Shown: in pieces, positions 34,938-44,116 of the stretch
Position numbering within the stretch: the stretch's first letter is position 1
How the letters are laid out: the number at the start of each line of letters is the position of its first letter
Assembly (NCBI GenBank): GCA_031260015.1
Contig: JAIRKR010000010.1
Span: 1-48,719, forward strand
Reading direction: 5' to 3'
DNA length: 48,719 nucleotides
Source of the DNA: Puniceicoccales bacterium
GTDB lineage: Bacteria; Verrucomicrobiota; Verrucomicrobiia; Opitutales; UBA9783
Translations under genes and position numbers: made by a program
Notes under the pieces: generated by a model
Databases searched by the model: none
Told to the model about the DNA's origin: nothing
What the model saw: only the letters and a program-made list of their open reading frames with translations

Positions 34938-35683
34938 AACCAAAGTACCTGCAGATTATTTTAACCCTACTATTCATGAGCACATCGATGGTTCGTGCCA
35001 TCGATTTACCCACAGCTCAAATGTATATCCAGGAAGGCAACAAGTGTTTTGGAGAAAAAAATTTAGAATTGGCGGCCGATTACTATGAAAAAGCCTTACG
35101 GTATGCACCCAGTGCACACGTGTATTTTAATTTAGGAAATACGTACGCTTCCCTAAAACGTCCAGGATACGCTTTATTTTATTTTCTCAAGGCAAAACAG
35201 TATCGCCCTCGGTGGACCGAACTTAATCAAACCATACAATCGTTGTATCAATCTTATCCCACCCTCTCACCGTTGAAATCAACTTGGTATCACGCGATTG
35301 TTCAGGCTGTAACCCTAAATGCGTGGGTTGTATTGTTAGACGTTTGTTTTTGGATAAGCATGTTTTCAATCATCATCTACATTTGCTTTGCGCACAGGAA
35401 GATGTATGTACAATTGGGCGGCTTCTGTGGAACATTGTTTTTGTGCATGGGTATTTTATTATACGTCCATAAAAATAATCTTCGTACAGGTGTACTCATC
35501 GAAGAAAATCCCATTCGTTTTGCTCCTACGGAGTCAAGTCCCGTTCGGCAAAATATACCCGAAGGTACTTTGTGTGAAATATCCGATCGACGTGATCAAT
35601 TTATATACGTCAAAACAGAGCTCGCTGAAGGGTGGATCTTATCCGAAAAAATAAGACCATTGTACGCAAATTCAAATTCCTAA
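34934..35683 (+). CDS. batE: BatE-type TPR/SH3 membrane protein
   Basis: A 249-residue protein started at the ATG that overlaps the batD stop (ATGA), giving the signal peptide MKPKYLQIILTLLFMSTSMV. TPR units lie at MYIQEGNKCFGEKNLELAAD and HVYFNLGNTYASLKRPGYAL; two membrane spans at about 120-165; and a C-terminal SH3-like domain (GVLIEENPIRFAPTESSP ... GWILSEKIRPL). This domain order is that of BatE. It ends the operon. The 133 bases before tRNA-Arg contain no clear terminator. Confidence 0.92.
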   Translation: MKPKYLQIILTLLFMSTSMVRAIDLPTAQMYIQEGNKCFGEKNLELAADYYEKALRYAPSAHVYFNLGNTYASLKRPGYALFYFLKAKQYRPRWTELNQTIQSLYQSYPTLSPLKSTWYHAIVQAVTLNAWVVLLDVCFWISMFSIIIYICFAHRKMYVQLGGFCGTLFLCMGILLYVHKNNLRTGVLIEENPIRFAPTESSPVRQNIPEGTLCEISDRRDQFIYVKTELAEGWILSEKIRPLYANSNS

Positions 35684-35816
35684 AACATAAGAAACACAAA
35701 ACTATTTAAGAAAACACCAGGAGATTTATTTGAAATAGTTCCATTTTAGAATTTTAATAAACCGTCAAATTAAGGTTGCAAAGCATGTGCTCCCATAGTG
35801 TGGTTAAAAAGTCTTA

Positions 35817-35891
35817 GCTCTCGTAGTTCAATGGATAGAGCGTTGGCCTCCGAAGCCAGAAGTTCGGGTTCAAGTCCCGACGAGAGCGCCA
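35817..35891 (+). tRNA. tRNA-Arg (anticodon CCG)
   Basis: A 75-nt cloverleaf: acceptor GCTCTCG/CGAGAGC, D arm GTTCAATGGATAGAGC, anticodon arm TTGGCCTCCGAAGCCAG with anticodon CCG, T arm CGGGTTCAAGTCCCG and an encoded CCA. It reads the rare CGG codon. Confidence 0.97.
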
Positions 35892-35970
35892 TAAGTTTCT
35901 TATTTTTTATGAAACCAATACTTACAAGCATTGTTTATTTTGCCTTGGAGAAAGTAAATAACATTGAATC

Positions 35971-36441
35971 ATGAAAAGCTTTCAAAATAACATTTATATT
36001 TTTTTATGGACCCTACTGTTGGTTTTTTTTGACCAATTTAGCAAAATAAGTATTGTAAAATATTTTCCAATGAATGAACCGTACGTCATTATACCTAACC
36101 TATTCTCCATCTGTTACGTTACCAATACGGGATCCGTGTGGGGAATTTTCCAAAATGCTTCACAGGTATTAGCTTATTGCGGTGTTGCAGCCGCTGTAGG
36201 ATTGTGTCTCTGCATGTCTAAAATTACTTTGCCCAATTGCATGGCAAAACTTGCTTTTGGCGGTGCTCTTAGCGGGATTATAGGGAACTCGATAGACCGA
36301 TTCTATCATTCGGGCGTTATAGATTTTTTGGATTTTTATTACAAAAGTTACCACTGGCCTTGCTTCAATTTGGCCGACGCTTACTTGTGCCTCGCCTGTA
36401 CATTTTTCATCTTAACCTCCATCAAGAAAAATAAAGCATAA
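35971..36441 (+). CDS. lspA: Lipoprotein signal peptidase (signal peptidase II)
   Basis: LspA cuts prolipoproteins at the lipobox cysteine in the inner membrane. The 156-residue product has four membrane spans and both catalytic motifs: GNSIDRFYHSGVIDFLDF (Asp109) and CFNLADAYLC (Asp136), plus the N-terminal DQFSKISIVKYF and YVTNTGSVWGIF motifs. A GGAG lies upstream of the ATG. A possible substrate in the window is the lipoprotein-like product at 14868-15287. Confidence 0.96.
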   Translation: MKSFQNNIYIFLWTLLLVFFDQFSKISIVKYFPMNEPYVIIPNLFSICYVTNTGSVWGIFQNASQVLAYCGVAAAVGLCLCMSKITLPNCMAKLAFGGALSGIIGNSIDRFYHSGVIDFLDFYYKSYHWPCFNLADAYLCLACTFFILTSIKKNKA

Positions 36442-36585
36442 CCATCGTATGGGTTGAAATAACATGACGACGAAAAGATAGAATGTGCCTTTTACCACAA
36501 TTCGTTGAAACGAGGGGCGGCATTGTACTTCTGTCTATCTTAACACGGCTTGCATTTTTTCTCATAACCGATACCCTAAAATTAC

Positions 36586-37707
36586 ATGACCGAAGCCTAC
36601 CTCATTTACGCGTCTTCAGATCGAGACCCCAATTTATTCTACTGGGGAAACTTTAGGGCTCCAGACCCATTCCTTGCGCTTAAAATAGATGAAAAAACCA
36701 TCGCCGTCGTTTCCACATTGGAATATGGGCGATGCAAAAAGGATAGCACATTTTCCGAAGTTCTACTGTGGTCGGATGTACTGCAGGTAGCTATGGATCA
36801 ATCGGTTAAAGACAATTGCTGTAAAGTTATTTTGCATCTGCAAAGAGCATATCAGGTTTCTTCTTTCATCATTCCAGACGATTTCCCTGCCCATTTATAC
36901 GAAACTTTAAGAAAGTTGGTTCCCATAAGGTTTGATACCGTTTTCTTTCAGACGCAACGTCGGTTCAAGTCCGCATCCGAAGTGGAACACATCAAAACCG
37001 CATGTCAATTGACGAGCCAAGCCATTTTGTACGCACGTGCTATCCTAAAGAAAAGCCGTACGGACGCTATCCAGCCTTTTTTATATTATCGGGAAAAGGT
37101 ATTAACTTCCGAACGATTGCGCAGTGCCATCGAATGCTATTGCCTAAAAAAAGGAGGACATTGCACGGGAACGATTGTCAGTTGTTCTCAACAGGCAGCG
37201 GATCCTCACTGCGAAGGGACGGGCCCATTGTGTGCGAACGAATTTATCGTGATAGATGTTTTCCCTCGATTGAATCAAAATGGTTATTATGGAGATATGA
37301 CGAGAACTTTTCTAAAAGGCGTTGCTTCCATACGGCAGAAACAGCTATTTGCGTGCGTTCAATCCTGTCAAAGGGAACTCATTGGATGTATTTGTCCCGG
37401 AGTCAATACCAAAGACCTGATGCAGTTTGCACAAAATTACTTCGAACAGAATGGTTTTGGTCTGCGAAAGACAAGTGATGTTTGCGAAGGTTTTATTCAC
37501 AGCGTAGGACATGGACTCGGTCTGGGATTACACGAATACCCTTCTGTGGGTACCAATTCTGTCGTACTGGAACCCAACATGGTGTTTACGGTTGAACCCG
37601 GCCTCTACTTTCGCGATTTTGGGGGTGTTCGCATCGAAGACGTTGTCCAAGTTACTTCGACGGGTTGCCAACTACTATCTCGCTGTCCTTACCAATGGAT
37701 ATTGTAG
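36586..37707 (+). CDS. M24-family aminopeptidase (Xaa-Pro peptidase-like)
   Basis: A 373-residue metallopeptidase of the pita-bread fold. The N-terminal about 135 residues form a creatinase-type domain; the C-terminal domain supplies the five metal ligands: IVIDVFP (Asp), YYGDMTRTF (Asp), FIHSVGHGLGLGLHE (His), FTVEPGLY (Glu) and GGVRIEDVV (Glu). It probably removes N-terminal residues preceding proline in the cytoplasm. The second Asp/His layout fits PepQ/PepP-type enzymes, but the specific substrate is not decided by sequence. A TAAAAT lies only three bases before the ATG, too close to be its own -10 box. The gene seems to be single. Confidence 0.92.
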   Translation: MTEAYLIYASSDRDPNLFYWGNFRAPDPFLALKIDEKTIAVVSTLEYGRCKKDSTFSEVLLWSDVLQVAMDQSVKDNCCKVILHLQRAYQVSSFIIPDDFPAHLYETLRKLVPIRFDTVFFQTQRRFKSASEVEHIKTACQLTSQAILYARAILKKSRTDAIQPFLYYREKVLTSERLRSAIECYCLKKGGHCTGTIVSCSQQAADPHCEGTGPLCANEFIVIDVFPRLNQNGYYGDMTRTFLKGVASIRQKQLFACVQSCQRELIGCICPGVNTKDLMQFAQNYFEQNGFGLRKTSDVCEGFIHSVGHGLGLGLHEYPSVGTNSVVLEPNMVFTVEPGLYFRDFGGVRIEDVVQVTSTGCQLLSRCPYQWIL

Positions 37708-37826
37708 TTGATCCTCAATCCAAGTATTCCTTATCATTGTAGCACCAGAAAGCACATACACTTGTTCCATATTCTCAGGTAAGTTGAAAAAATGACGACC
37801 CACAGTGTAGGGGTTTTATGTGAGCC

Positions 37827-38639
37827 TTATAAATATGCCGTTTCGATTTCAATCACGCGATGGGCTTGATTGCGGAAAGAACAGTAACCATAATTGCAAT
37901 TTACCTGAAGCTTTCCCCCCGGCATTGTTAAGCAGACTGAATAAACTGTAAGGTCAAACAATAAGCCATAAACGAAAGCAACGGCACACGCGCTAGAACC
38001 TGATCCTAATGTATAGCCTGAGCCTCTTTCCCAAATTTCAACCCTCCCTCGATTTTGCTTGTAAAAATGGACAAATTGGACGTTTGTTTTGTCAGGAAAC
38101 CAAGGATGCCTTTCCAGTAAAGGCCCTAGAGTCTTTGCCAATGCGGAAGAAAGCTTTTTTACGGGGACAACGCAATGGGGGTTCCCCACATCCACCTCAA
38201 ATAAAGGCAATACGTCGGGTAAATCAAAGGTACTTTTTATGTTTTTGGGGACTTCGTAAAGTTTTTTTGAACGTAAGCTCGCTAAGCCCAATTGAAGCTC
38301 AACGTGATGCGGCGTAACGTGACACGCAACGTGGCAAAATTTTGATGGTACCAAAGTAATTTGAGCCGTGTCTCCGTCTAAATACTTATCGGCCAAATAG
38401 CGTGCAAAAATAGTGAGTCCATTGCCACTTATGGCGGCAGAACTTCCATCGGCATTCCAGATTTTTAACCCGTAAGAGGTTCCATCCACAAACATGGGCC
38501 CTTGTAAAACACCATCTCCCCCTAACCCTTGGTGCCGATGGCAAAGGAATTGGACCGTTTTAATGGAAAGACGCTTCTTTGCAACGGGATCCAAAATCCA
38601 ATAGTCGTTACCCAAAGCGCAATATTTGGTGAGCCGCAT
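37827..38639 (-). CDS. DapF-like epimerase lacking both catalytic cysteines
   Basis: A 270-residue protein clearly homologous to diaminopimelate epimerase along its whole length: ALGNDYWI, HRHQGLGGDG, WNADGSSAAISGNG, VDVGNPHCVV and WERGSGYTLGSGSSACA. Active DapF uses two cysteines, in the motifs NADG....CGNG and ERG.G.T.ACG.G. Here both positions are serine: Ser71 (codon AGT) and Ser213 (codon TCA). The substrate-contacting Asn, Glu and Arg of these loops are kept. DapF converts LL- to meso-diaminopimelate for peptidoglycan and lysine. Loss of both thiols suggests an inactive enzyme or a changed reaction, although the frame is intact and under apparent constraint. It lies 12 bases after the Kef-type gene on the same strand, so it is likely co-transcribed with it. 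Confidence 0.85.
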   Translation of the reverse strand: MRLTKYCALGNDYWILDPVAKKRLSIKTVQFLCHRHQGLGGDGVLQGPMFVDGTSYGLKIWNADGSSAAISGNGLTIFARYLADKYLDGDTAQITLVPSKFCHVACHVTPHHVELQLGLASLRSKKLYEVPKNIKSTFDLPDVLPLFEVDVGNPHCVVPVKKLSSALAKTLGPLLERHPWFPDKTNVQFVHFYKQNRGRVEIWERGSGYTLGSGSSACAVAFVYGLLFDLTVYSVCLTMPGGKLQVNCNYGYCSFRNQAHRVIEIETAYL

Positions 38640-38651
38640 AAGCCGATTCTA

Positions 38652-40928
38652 TCAACTTAGCTTTAGAGGTCGAATGTAATCGGGGTGTCCCACAACCCAT
38701 ACGATATCGCCAATTTTAAAAATGTCATTGGCTTGCAGTGTGTCGATACGTTGTTCGTTGCGTTGAATACCAATCACATTAACCCCAAAACGTTTTCTAA
38801 CGTCCACACTTTCCATCGTTTCATTGGCCCAAGGATGGCCACTGGTAATGACAATTTGTTCAAGATCGAACCCATTGTGCGCGAATTCTTCCTCACAGGT
38901 CTGAGGCTGATTGAGAAAAGTGGCCGCTGCCTGCAATTGCGATTCACTGCCCAGAAGGACTAAATTATCTTCCGGGAAAAAAATCATACTTGGATTAACC
39001 TCGTAGGATAAAAAACCGTTGCGGCTAATTCCCAGGAGTGTTGCACCCGTTTGGTTACGCAAATGTGTATCCGATAAATGTTGTCCAATAACATGAGAAT
39101 TAGCATTAAGAACAACGGTGCTGATTTGCGCATCCCAGGGATGTTTTTGGGTAATAATTTTTGCCATAGCCCGCTTACGTTTTTCGTTGTTAGATTCCAA
39201 TTCACTTTTAAAACTCTCCAAAAACATCCATTCGATTTGTGAATTGATTTCCCTAAATTGGCGCCAAAAGGCAAAGCCAATAATAATGCCTACCACAACG
39301 AGCATTAAAATGGGCATGTAGATGGGGATAAATTGTGCCGAAGCCGTTAAAAATAACCAGGCAAAAACCAAGGTGGCGATGGTAATCACCAGCAATTGAA
39401 AAATCTGATACATCGCGGGATGATGACTCATGCGCTGAAATACGCCTTTTAAAGTGCGTTTGCAGATGTTTAATATGATTAGATTTAAATTTCTAACCAT
39501 GCTACTCATAAATGGTAATGCCAACAACAAAGCCAACATGGATAGGCCTCTCTGGATCCAAATGAGATAAGGCCACGCGTAGTGTCCAATAAAATTACAC
39601 AGCCAAGCATTGCACCAAACAATTACGTTAATGATGAAGAAATGGATGGAAATTTTTAGAAGCGGCTTTTTTACAATAACTAAAAAATGACTTTTGGATA
39701 AATGATTTTGAATGGATACCAACACATTTTGATACAGTGAACTCCAAGATTTTAAACTACAGGGAATCATTCTGTCAAAAAACTGCAGGCAATCATCTTC
39801 CTTCGCCGATAAAATATTAACAAATATGATGGTGAACAACGCCGTACCTACCGTAATAGCCATTAAATTGCCATCGGCGACTCCCAATTTTTGAGCTAAT
39901 GCGGCGATAACAAAGCTGAATTCTCCTATTTGTGACTTTGGTAAAGCGGCCCTAAATGCATTGGAACTTGTTTGACCGCTCAAAAAAAATCCTAGCCATA
40001 CACTGATCATTTGTCCGGCGACAACAATGATTGACAAACATAAAATAGTAAACTTCTGATCCCATAAAAGCTTGGGCTCAATCATCATACCTATGGACAC
40101 AAAGAAGATGGCCGTAAATACATCGCGAATGGGGGCAATCATCGTTTCGAGGCGACTTGTAATGTGTGTACTGGAAAAAATTGCACCTGCCAAAAAAGCA
40201 CCCAAAGCATTCGAATAAGAATGAAATAATTCGCTCAGGAGTAAAATGAGTCCCACAACGCATACGTGAATAATTTCTTCACTGTGAATATTGGTCAGTA
40301 TCTTTAAAAATCGTTGCGCAAACAGACGCCCCAGTACCAGCATGCTCGCAATAAAAGAGGTCATCCAAAAAATTAAGCTTAAACATTGATGCCAATTAAA
40401 ACGGCTTTGCCCAGCATTGGAAAAAATAACGAGTAAAACAACCGCAAAGATGTCTTCTAGAATGGCAATGCCAATGGTAAATTGTGCAAAACTTTTCCTG
40501 AGAGCATTTTTTTGCCTCAGGATGGGTATGGCAACCATACTGGAACTAATGGCGCATACGGCCCCTAGAAAAGTTCCTTCCAATGCCGTCCATCCCAGAA
40601 AACGTGCCATCAAGGCTCCAATGAAAAAAGCCAAAATTACTTGAAGAAACATGGCCAACAAACACGGAAAAAGCGTCTGTTGCAATTTTTTCAAGTCGAA
40701 TTCAAGTCCAATGCAAAACATCAGGAAAATAACTCCCAATTCGCTAATTTCTTGAACACTTATCTTATCGTGTATGAAAATGTCAGGACTTAAGTGCGGA
40801 CCAATCAGTAATCCCGTAAGCAAATATCCTAAAATGCTGGGCCATTTTAACATGGAAAAGATAATGGATACAACGCTTGCTCCCACCACTACGGCCGCTA
40901 GATCTTGAATTAAATAGCTTGTTTCCAT
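38652..40928 (-). CDS. Kef-type (CPA2) cation:proton antiporter with two RCK-C domains
   Basis: A 758-residue inner-membrane antiporter. The N-terminal about 375 residues are a CPA2 sodium/proton exchanger domain with the usual spans and motifs (WPSILGYLLTGLLIGPH, GVIFLMFCIGLEFDLKKL, AVCAISSSMVAIPIL). A second hydrophobic region (about 410-560) adds more spans. The soluble C-terminus has two RCK_C/TrkA_C domains (GQHLSDTHLRNQTGATLLGI ... LVLLGSESQL, then NETMESVDVRKRFGVNVIGI ... DIVWVVGH). I see no RCK_N nucleotide-binding Rossmann domain, so gating by NAD or glutathione adducts as in KefC is not supported. Likely potassium or sodium efflux in exchange for protons. It is followed closely by the dapF-like gene. 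Confidence 0.92.
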   Translation of the reverse strand: METSYLIQDLAAVVVGASVVSIIFSMLKWPSILGYLLTGLLIGPHLSPDIFIHDKISVQEISELGVIFLMFCIGLEFDLKKLQQTLFPCLLAMFLQVILAFFIGALMARFLGWTALEGTFLGAVCAISSSMVAIPILRQKNALRKSFAQFTIGIAILEDIFAVVLLVIFSNAGQSRFNWHQCLSLIFWMTSFIASMLVLGRLFAQRFLKILTNIHSEEIIHVCVVGLILLLSELFHSYSNALGAFLAGAIFSSTHITSRLETMIAPIRDVFTAIFFVSIGMMIEPKLLWDQKFTILCLSIIVVAGQMISVWLGFFLSGQTSSNAFRAALPKSQIGEFSFVIAALAQKLGVADGNLMAITVGTALFTIIFVNILSAKEDDCLQFFDRMIPCSLKSWSSLYQNVLVSIQNHLSKSHFLVIVKKPLLKISIHFFIINVIVWCNAWLCNFIGHYAWPYLIWIQRGLSMLALLLALPFMSSMVRNLNLIILNICKRTLKGVFQRMSHHPAMYQIFQLLVITIATLVFAWLFLTASAQFIPIYMPILMLVVVGIIIGFAFWRQFREINSQIEWMFLESFKSELESNNEKRKRAMAKIITQKHPWDAQISTVVLNANSHVIGQHLSDTHLRNQTGATLLGISRNGFLSYEVNPSMIFFPEDNLVLLGSESQLQAAATFLNQPQTCEEEFAHNGFDLEQIVITSGHPWANETMESVDVRKRFGVNVIGIQRNEQRIDTLQANDIFKIGDIVWVVGHPDYIRPLKLS

Positions 40929-41038
40929 ACCTTTTAAATTTTTTGATTAAAAATTCTTTATCTTTACGGTAAAGCGCTTAGTGTATCTCTCATACATAAA
41001 CTAAAATGCCTCAGTTTTATCTAGAAAATTAAGCAAAT

Positions 41039-42064
41039 ATGTCGATACTTGGCAAGTTATTTTCATTTTTCTCTCACGACATAGGCATTGATTTGGGAAC
41101 TGCCAATACGCTTGTATTTGTCAAAGATCGCGGTGTGGTTCTGAGTGAACCCAGTGTCGTTGCCATTTACAATAAAACGCGAAAAGTGCGTGCTGTCGGT
41201 CTTGAGGCAAAAAAAATGTTAGGGCGTACTCCGGGAAATATTACCGCCTTGCGTCCCATGAAGGATGGAGTGATTGCCGACTTCGAAGTCACGGAAGCCA
41301 TGCTACGCTATTTCATCAATAAAGTATGTCGCAATAATCGCTTTGTACCACCCCGAGTTGTGATTGCAGTACCCTCAGGCATCACGGAAGTCGAACGTCG
41401 TGCCGTCAAAGAATCGGCCATTCATGCGGGCGCAAGAGAGGTTTTATTACTGCAAGAACCCATGGCTGCAGCCATAGGGGTGGGCTTGTCCATCGATGAA
41501 CCTGCCGCCAACATGATTGTTGATATTGGGGGAGGTACCACGGAGGTAGCCATTATTTCCCTATCGGGTATTGTGTTTGCCAAAAGCTTACGCGTGGGTG
41601 GAGATGAAATGGACTTGTCCATCATCAATCATTTGAAAAAGTCCTACAACTTAATGATTGGAGAGCGCATGGCCGAAGATATAAAAATTGCCATCGGTTC
41701 TGCAGCGCCGCTCGAAGAAGAACTCACTTTAGAGGTCAAAGGACGCGATACCATTGCGGGTCTTCCGCGAACGGTCGTTGTTTCGTCGGTAGAAATTCGA
41801 GAGGCACTTTGCGACGCTCTAACGGCTATCATCGAAGTGGTACGACAGGCTTTGGATCGTTGTCCGCCTGAATTGGCTGCCGATTTGGTGGATAGAGGTA
41901 TTGTTTTGGCGGGAGGCGGATCTTTGGTGCGGAATTTAGACAAAATGATCGGTGATGCAACCCATTTGCCCGTTACCATAGCGGACGATCCACTACGAGC
42001 CGTAGCCAATGGAACGGGAGCCGTTTTGCACAATTTAACATTCTGGTTAAACGAAGAATATTAA
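41039..42064 (+). CDS. mreB: Rod-shape determining actin-like protein MreB
   Basis: The bacterial actin that organises lateral-wall peptidoglycan synthesis at the inner membrane. The 341 residues carry the actin-fold ATP motifs: DIGIDLGTANTLVFVKDRG (phosphate 1), IAVPSGITEVERRAV, LLQEPMAAAIGVGLSIDEP, DIGGGTTEVAIISLSGIV (phosphate 2), GERMAEDIKIAIGSA and GIVLAGGGSLVRNLD (adenosine). The N-terminal MSILGKLFSFFSHD is an amphipathic membrane-binding start. It leads the mreBCD operon. Rod or otherwise elongated cell shape is implied. Confidence 0.98.
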   Translation: MSILGKLFSFFSHDIGIDLGTANTLVFVKDRGVVLSEPSVVAIYNKTRKVRAVGLEAKKMLGRTPGNITALRPMKDGVIADFEVTEAMLRYFINKVCRNNRFVPPRVVIAVPSGITEVERRAVKESAIHAGAREVLLLQEPMAAAIGVGLSIDEPAANMIVDIGGGTTEVAIISLSGIVFAKSLRVGGDEMDLSIINHLKKSYNLMIGERMAEDIKIAIGSAAPLEEELTLEVKGRDTIAGLPRTVVVSSVEIREALCDALTAIIEVVRQALDRCPPELAADLVDRGIVLAGGGSLVRNLDKMIGDATHLPVTIADDPLRAVANGTGAVLHNLTFWLNEEY

Positions 42065-42068
42065 TCCT

Positions 42069-42878
42069 TTGCGAACACGTATTGTCGGCAAATTTATCGT
42101 ATGCGTCCTCATTTTTGGGGTAGTGGGTTGCATTATTATCCCCATAAGTATTAGAAAACGTCTAAATCGTTGGTTTTTTGAAGTACACGCACCTGCGCAA
42201 ACCGGAATTACAACGTTAAGACGTCTGCAGAATTTTTGGGCCTTGCGTTCGGAATCAAAACTTAAGCTAATGACCTACTGCCGAGACCTGGCCAGAGAAA
42301 ATGCTTTTTTAAAATTAAAAATATTAGAACAGGCTGAACAAGTACGTCATTGTCAGCAGATTTTGCGCTTAAATAAGTTACCTTCCTCAGAAAAGTTTCA
42401 ATATCTGGTTGCACGTGTGTGCAAACGTCATGCGGATACCTGGGCACAGTATCTTGTTATCAATCGCGGTATGGGTGACGGTATGCGAGTAGGTCAAGGT
42501 GTCATCTGTTCGCAGGGTATTGTGGGACGCATTGCCGAAGTCTACGCAAATAGTTCCGCCGTTGAACTCGTTTCAAATCCAAAATTTCGTCTGCTGGTAC
42601 ACTTTGAAGATATGAAGGAGCCCCTCCTGCTCCAAGGAACCTACAATCTCCCATTTTCGCCCCAAAGAGCCCATTTGCTCAATTTAAAGGGACCTTGTAC
42701 GGAACCTCGCAAAATTGTTACGACTTCGCTGGGACAACAATTCCCGGCCAATGTATTCGTCGGTTATCTGACCAAAGCTACGAAGAAAAAAGATTGGATG
42801 GGAAAAATTCAACTGGGGGACTACCTCATGTGGCTGGAAGAAGTCAGTGTTCTCATACCCGTTGTCCCCGAGTCATGA
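42069..42878 (+). CDS. mreC: Rod-shape determining protein MreC
   Basis: A 269-residue bitopic protein: one N-terminal span (FIVCVLIFGVVGCIIIPISI), a coiled-coil stretch (ARENAFLKLKILEQAEQV), then the periplasmic MreC beta-domain (VARVCKRHADTWAQYLVIN, GMRVGQGVICSQGIVGRI, SSAVELVSNPKFRLLVHF, GDYLMW). It links MreB to the peptidoglycan synthases. The best start is TTG at 42069, four bases after the mreB stop. The TGA overlaps the mreD ATG. Confidence 0.95.
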   Translation: MRTRIVGKFIVCVLIFGVVGCIIIPISIRKRLNRWFFEVHAPAQTGITTLRRLQNFWALRSESKLKLMTYCRDLARENAFLKLKILEQAEQVRHCQQILRLNKLPSSEKFQYLVARVCKRHADTWAQYLVINRGMGDGMRVGQGVICSQGIVGRIAEVYANSSAVELVSNPKFRLLVHFEDMKEPLLLQGTYNLPFSPQRAHLLNLKGPCTEPRKIVTTSLGQQFPANVFVGYLTKATKKKDWMGKIQLGDYLMWLEEVSVLIPVVPES

Positions 42879-43363
42879 AATGGTATCCCATACTTTCTTA
42901 TTTAACTTTAAATTTACTCATCCATACGGTATGCACATGGATTTCGGAAACGATCGACATTTATCTTTTTATAGACGGATGGTTCGTTACATCGGCCGTT
43001 TACGGATTATCACTGTGCAATGGTATTCCGGTAACGATTTTGCTTGGGTTATATCTGGATGCGGATACCTACAGCCCGCCTTTTGGAATCTCGGCATGCC
43101 TCCTATGCACCAGTTTTGTCTGTCTAAAACAAAATCGTATCCAAAACACATGCTTGCATCACCCGCACCGCTTTGTTATTATCCTTAACTTTTGCTTACA
43201 AATTTTTCTCTTATTGAGTACTATAGGATATCAAAAAGCACCGCTGAAGACTTTAGGATATCAATGGCCAAGCTTAGTCATTTCGTCCATTTTTTTATTT
43301 TATACCACACATATCTTGATTTGGATACAGAGACGATGGTTTTTAAAAAGCTGTAATTTGTAG
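42875..43363 (+). CDS. mreD: Rod-shape determining membrane protein MreD
   Basis: A 162-residue protein with about five membrane spans (MKWYPILSYLTLNLLIHTVC, then DGWFVTSAVYGLSLCNGIPV, FVIILNFCLQIFLLLSTIG and WPSLVISSIFLFYTTHILIW). The ATG at 42875 overlaps the mreC stop (ATGA); the same frame is open upstream, but that part overlaps mreC. Sequence conservation in MreD is always low; the call rests on topology, length and position after mreC. Confidence 0.88.
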   Translation: MKWYPILSYLTLNLLIHTVCTWISETIDIYLFIDGWFVTSAVYGLSLCNGIPVTILLGLYLDADTYSPPFGISACLLCTSFVCLKQNRIQNTCLHHPHRFVIILNFCLQIFLLLSTIGYQKAPLKTLGYQWPSLVISSIFLFYTTHILIWIQRRWFLKSCNL

Positions 43364-43435
43364 TATTGCTTTTTTCTATACACGGGTTTCTCTGGGTCAC
43401 ACCTTTCTTCAAATACCGCATGGAGCTTACGCGCT

Positions 43436-44116
43436 TTACCAAATACGTCCGTGTACATCGTAGGCGTGCGCAAATTCGGGGACGGCTTGTTGAATGTAGC
43501 TGGTTGCCTGGCCAGTTTTGTAATTGATGAGCCGATTCTGCAGGGAGGAGAAAAATTTGACATGCCCGTCTAAAAAAACAACAAAACCACCTTGCGTTCC
43601 ATACGCACTGTTTTCGTCCCAACGTCCGGTAGAAATTTTAAGACCCCGCGAATATGCCAGCGGTGTTGTATGCAAAGGTGCATTGCGTGGAACACCCGTT
43701 ATAAATATCCAACTGATGGGTAATTTCCCAAATGCCGTATTATGTACCCCGGGTTCCCTATTTGAACCGGTTATTATTTGTAATGGAAATTCTTGTACAC
43801 GAGATAATTCGGGATCTTGCTGTGCCACGTACAAATGCGGATCGTTAATGTGGCCCGATTGAGCCAATAAATGGGCCCAGTCGTAAGCATTTTTCACCTG
43901 GTTAAATTTTTGAAAATTATTTTCATCTTCGGAAATATAGTCCAGGTAAGCCAAAGCCAATTGCCGCAAATGGGTTGCATCGGCCATACGTCGGCTTTTG
44001 CTTACAAATTTTTCTCCGATGGGAAATAGAAGTCCCATAAAAACGCTGATGATGGTTAAAACCGTTAAGAGTTCCAGCAGAGAAAACCCTGAAAAACTTT
44101 TTCTTTGATGGGTCAT
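43436..44116 (-). CDS. Type II secretion pseudopilin with DUF1559-like H-x9-DG signature
   Basis: A 226-residue prepilin-like protein: a short basic leader MTHQRKSFSG, then the processing site and helix FSLLELLTVLTIISVFMGLL with the conserved Glu at +5. The C-terminal part contains FVVFLDGHVKFFSS, the H-x9-DG-type motif common in planctomycete and verrucomicrobial pseudopilins and one of the reasons I favour a PVC host. It likely joins a type II secretion pseudopilus. The ATG overlaps the stop of the upstream membrane protein by four bases, so the two are coupled. Confidence 0.9.
   Translation of the reverse strand: MTHQRKSFSGFSLLELLTVLTIISVFMGLLFPIGEKFVSKSRRMADATHLRQLALAYLDYISEDENNFQKFNQVKNAYDWAHLLAQSGHINDPHLYVAQQDPELSRVQEFPLQIITGSNREPGVHNTAFGKLPISWIFITGVPRNAPLHTTPLAYSRGLKISTGRWDENSAYGTQGGFVVFLDGHVKFFSSLQNRLINYKTGQATSYIQQAVPEFAHAYDVHGRIW

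Noticed and set aside
36577..36582. TAAAAT as a -10 box for the M24 peptidase gene
   Set aside because: It ends only three bases before the ATG, so the start point would fall inside the gene, and no -35 box lies at 16-18 bases.
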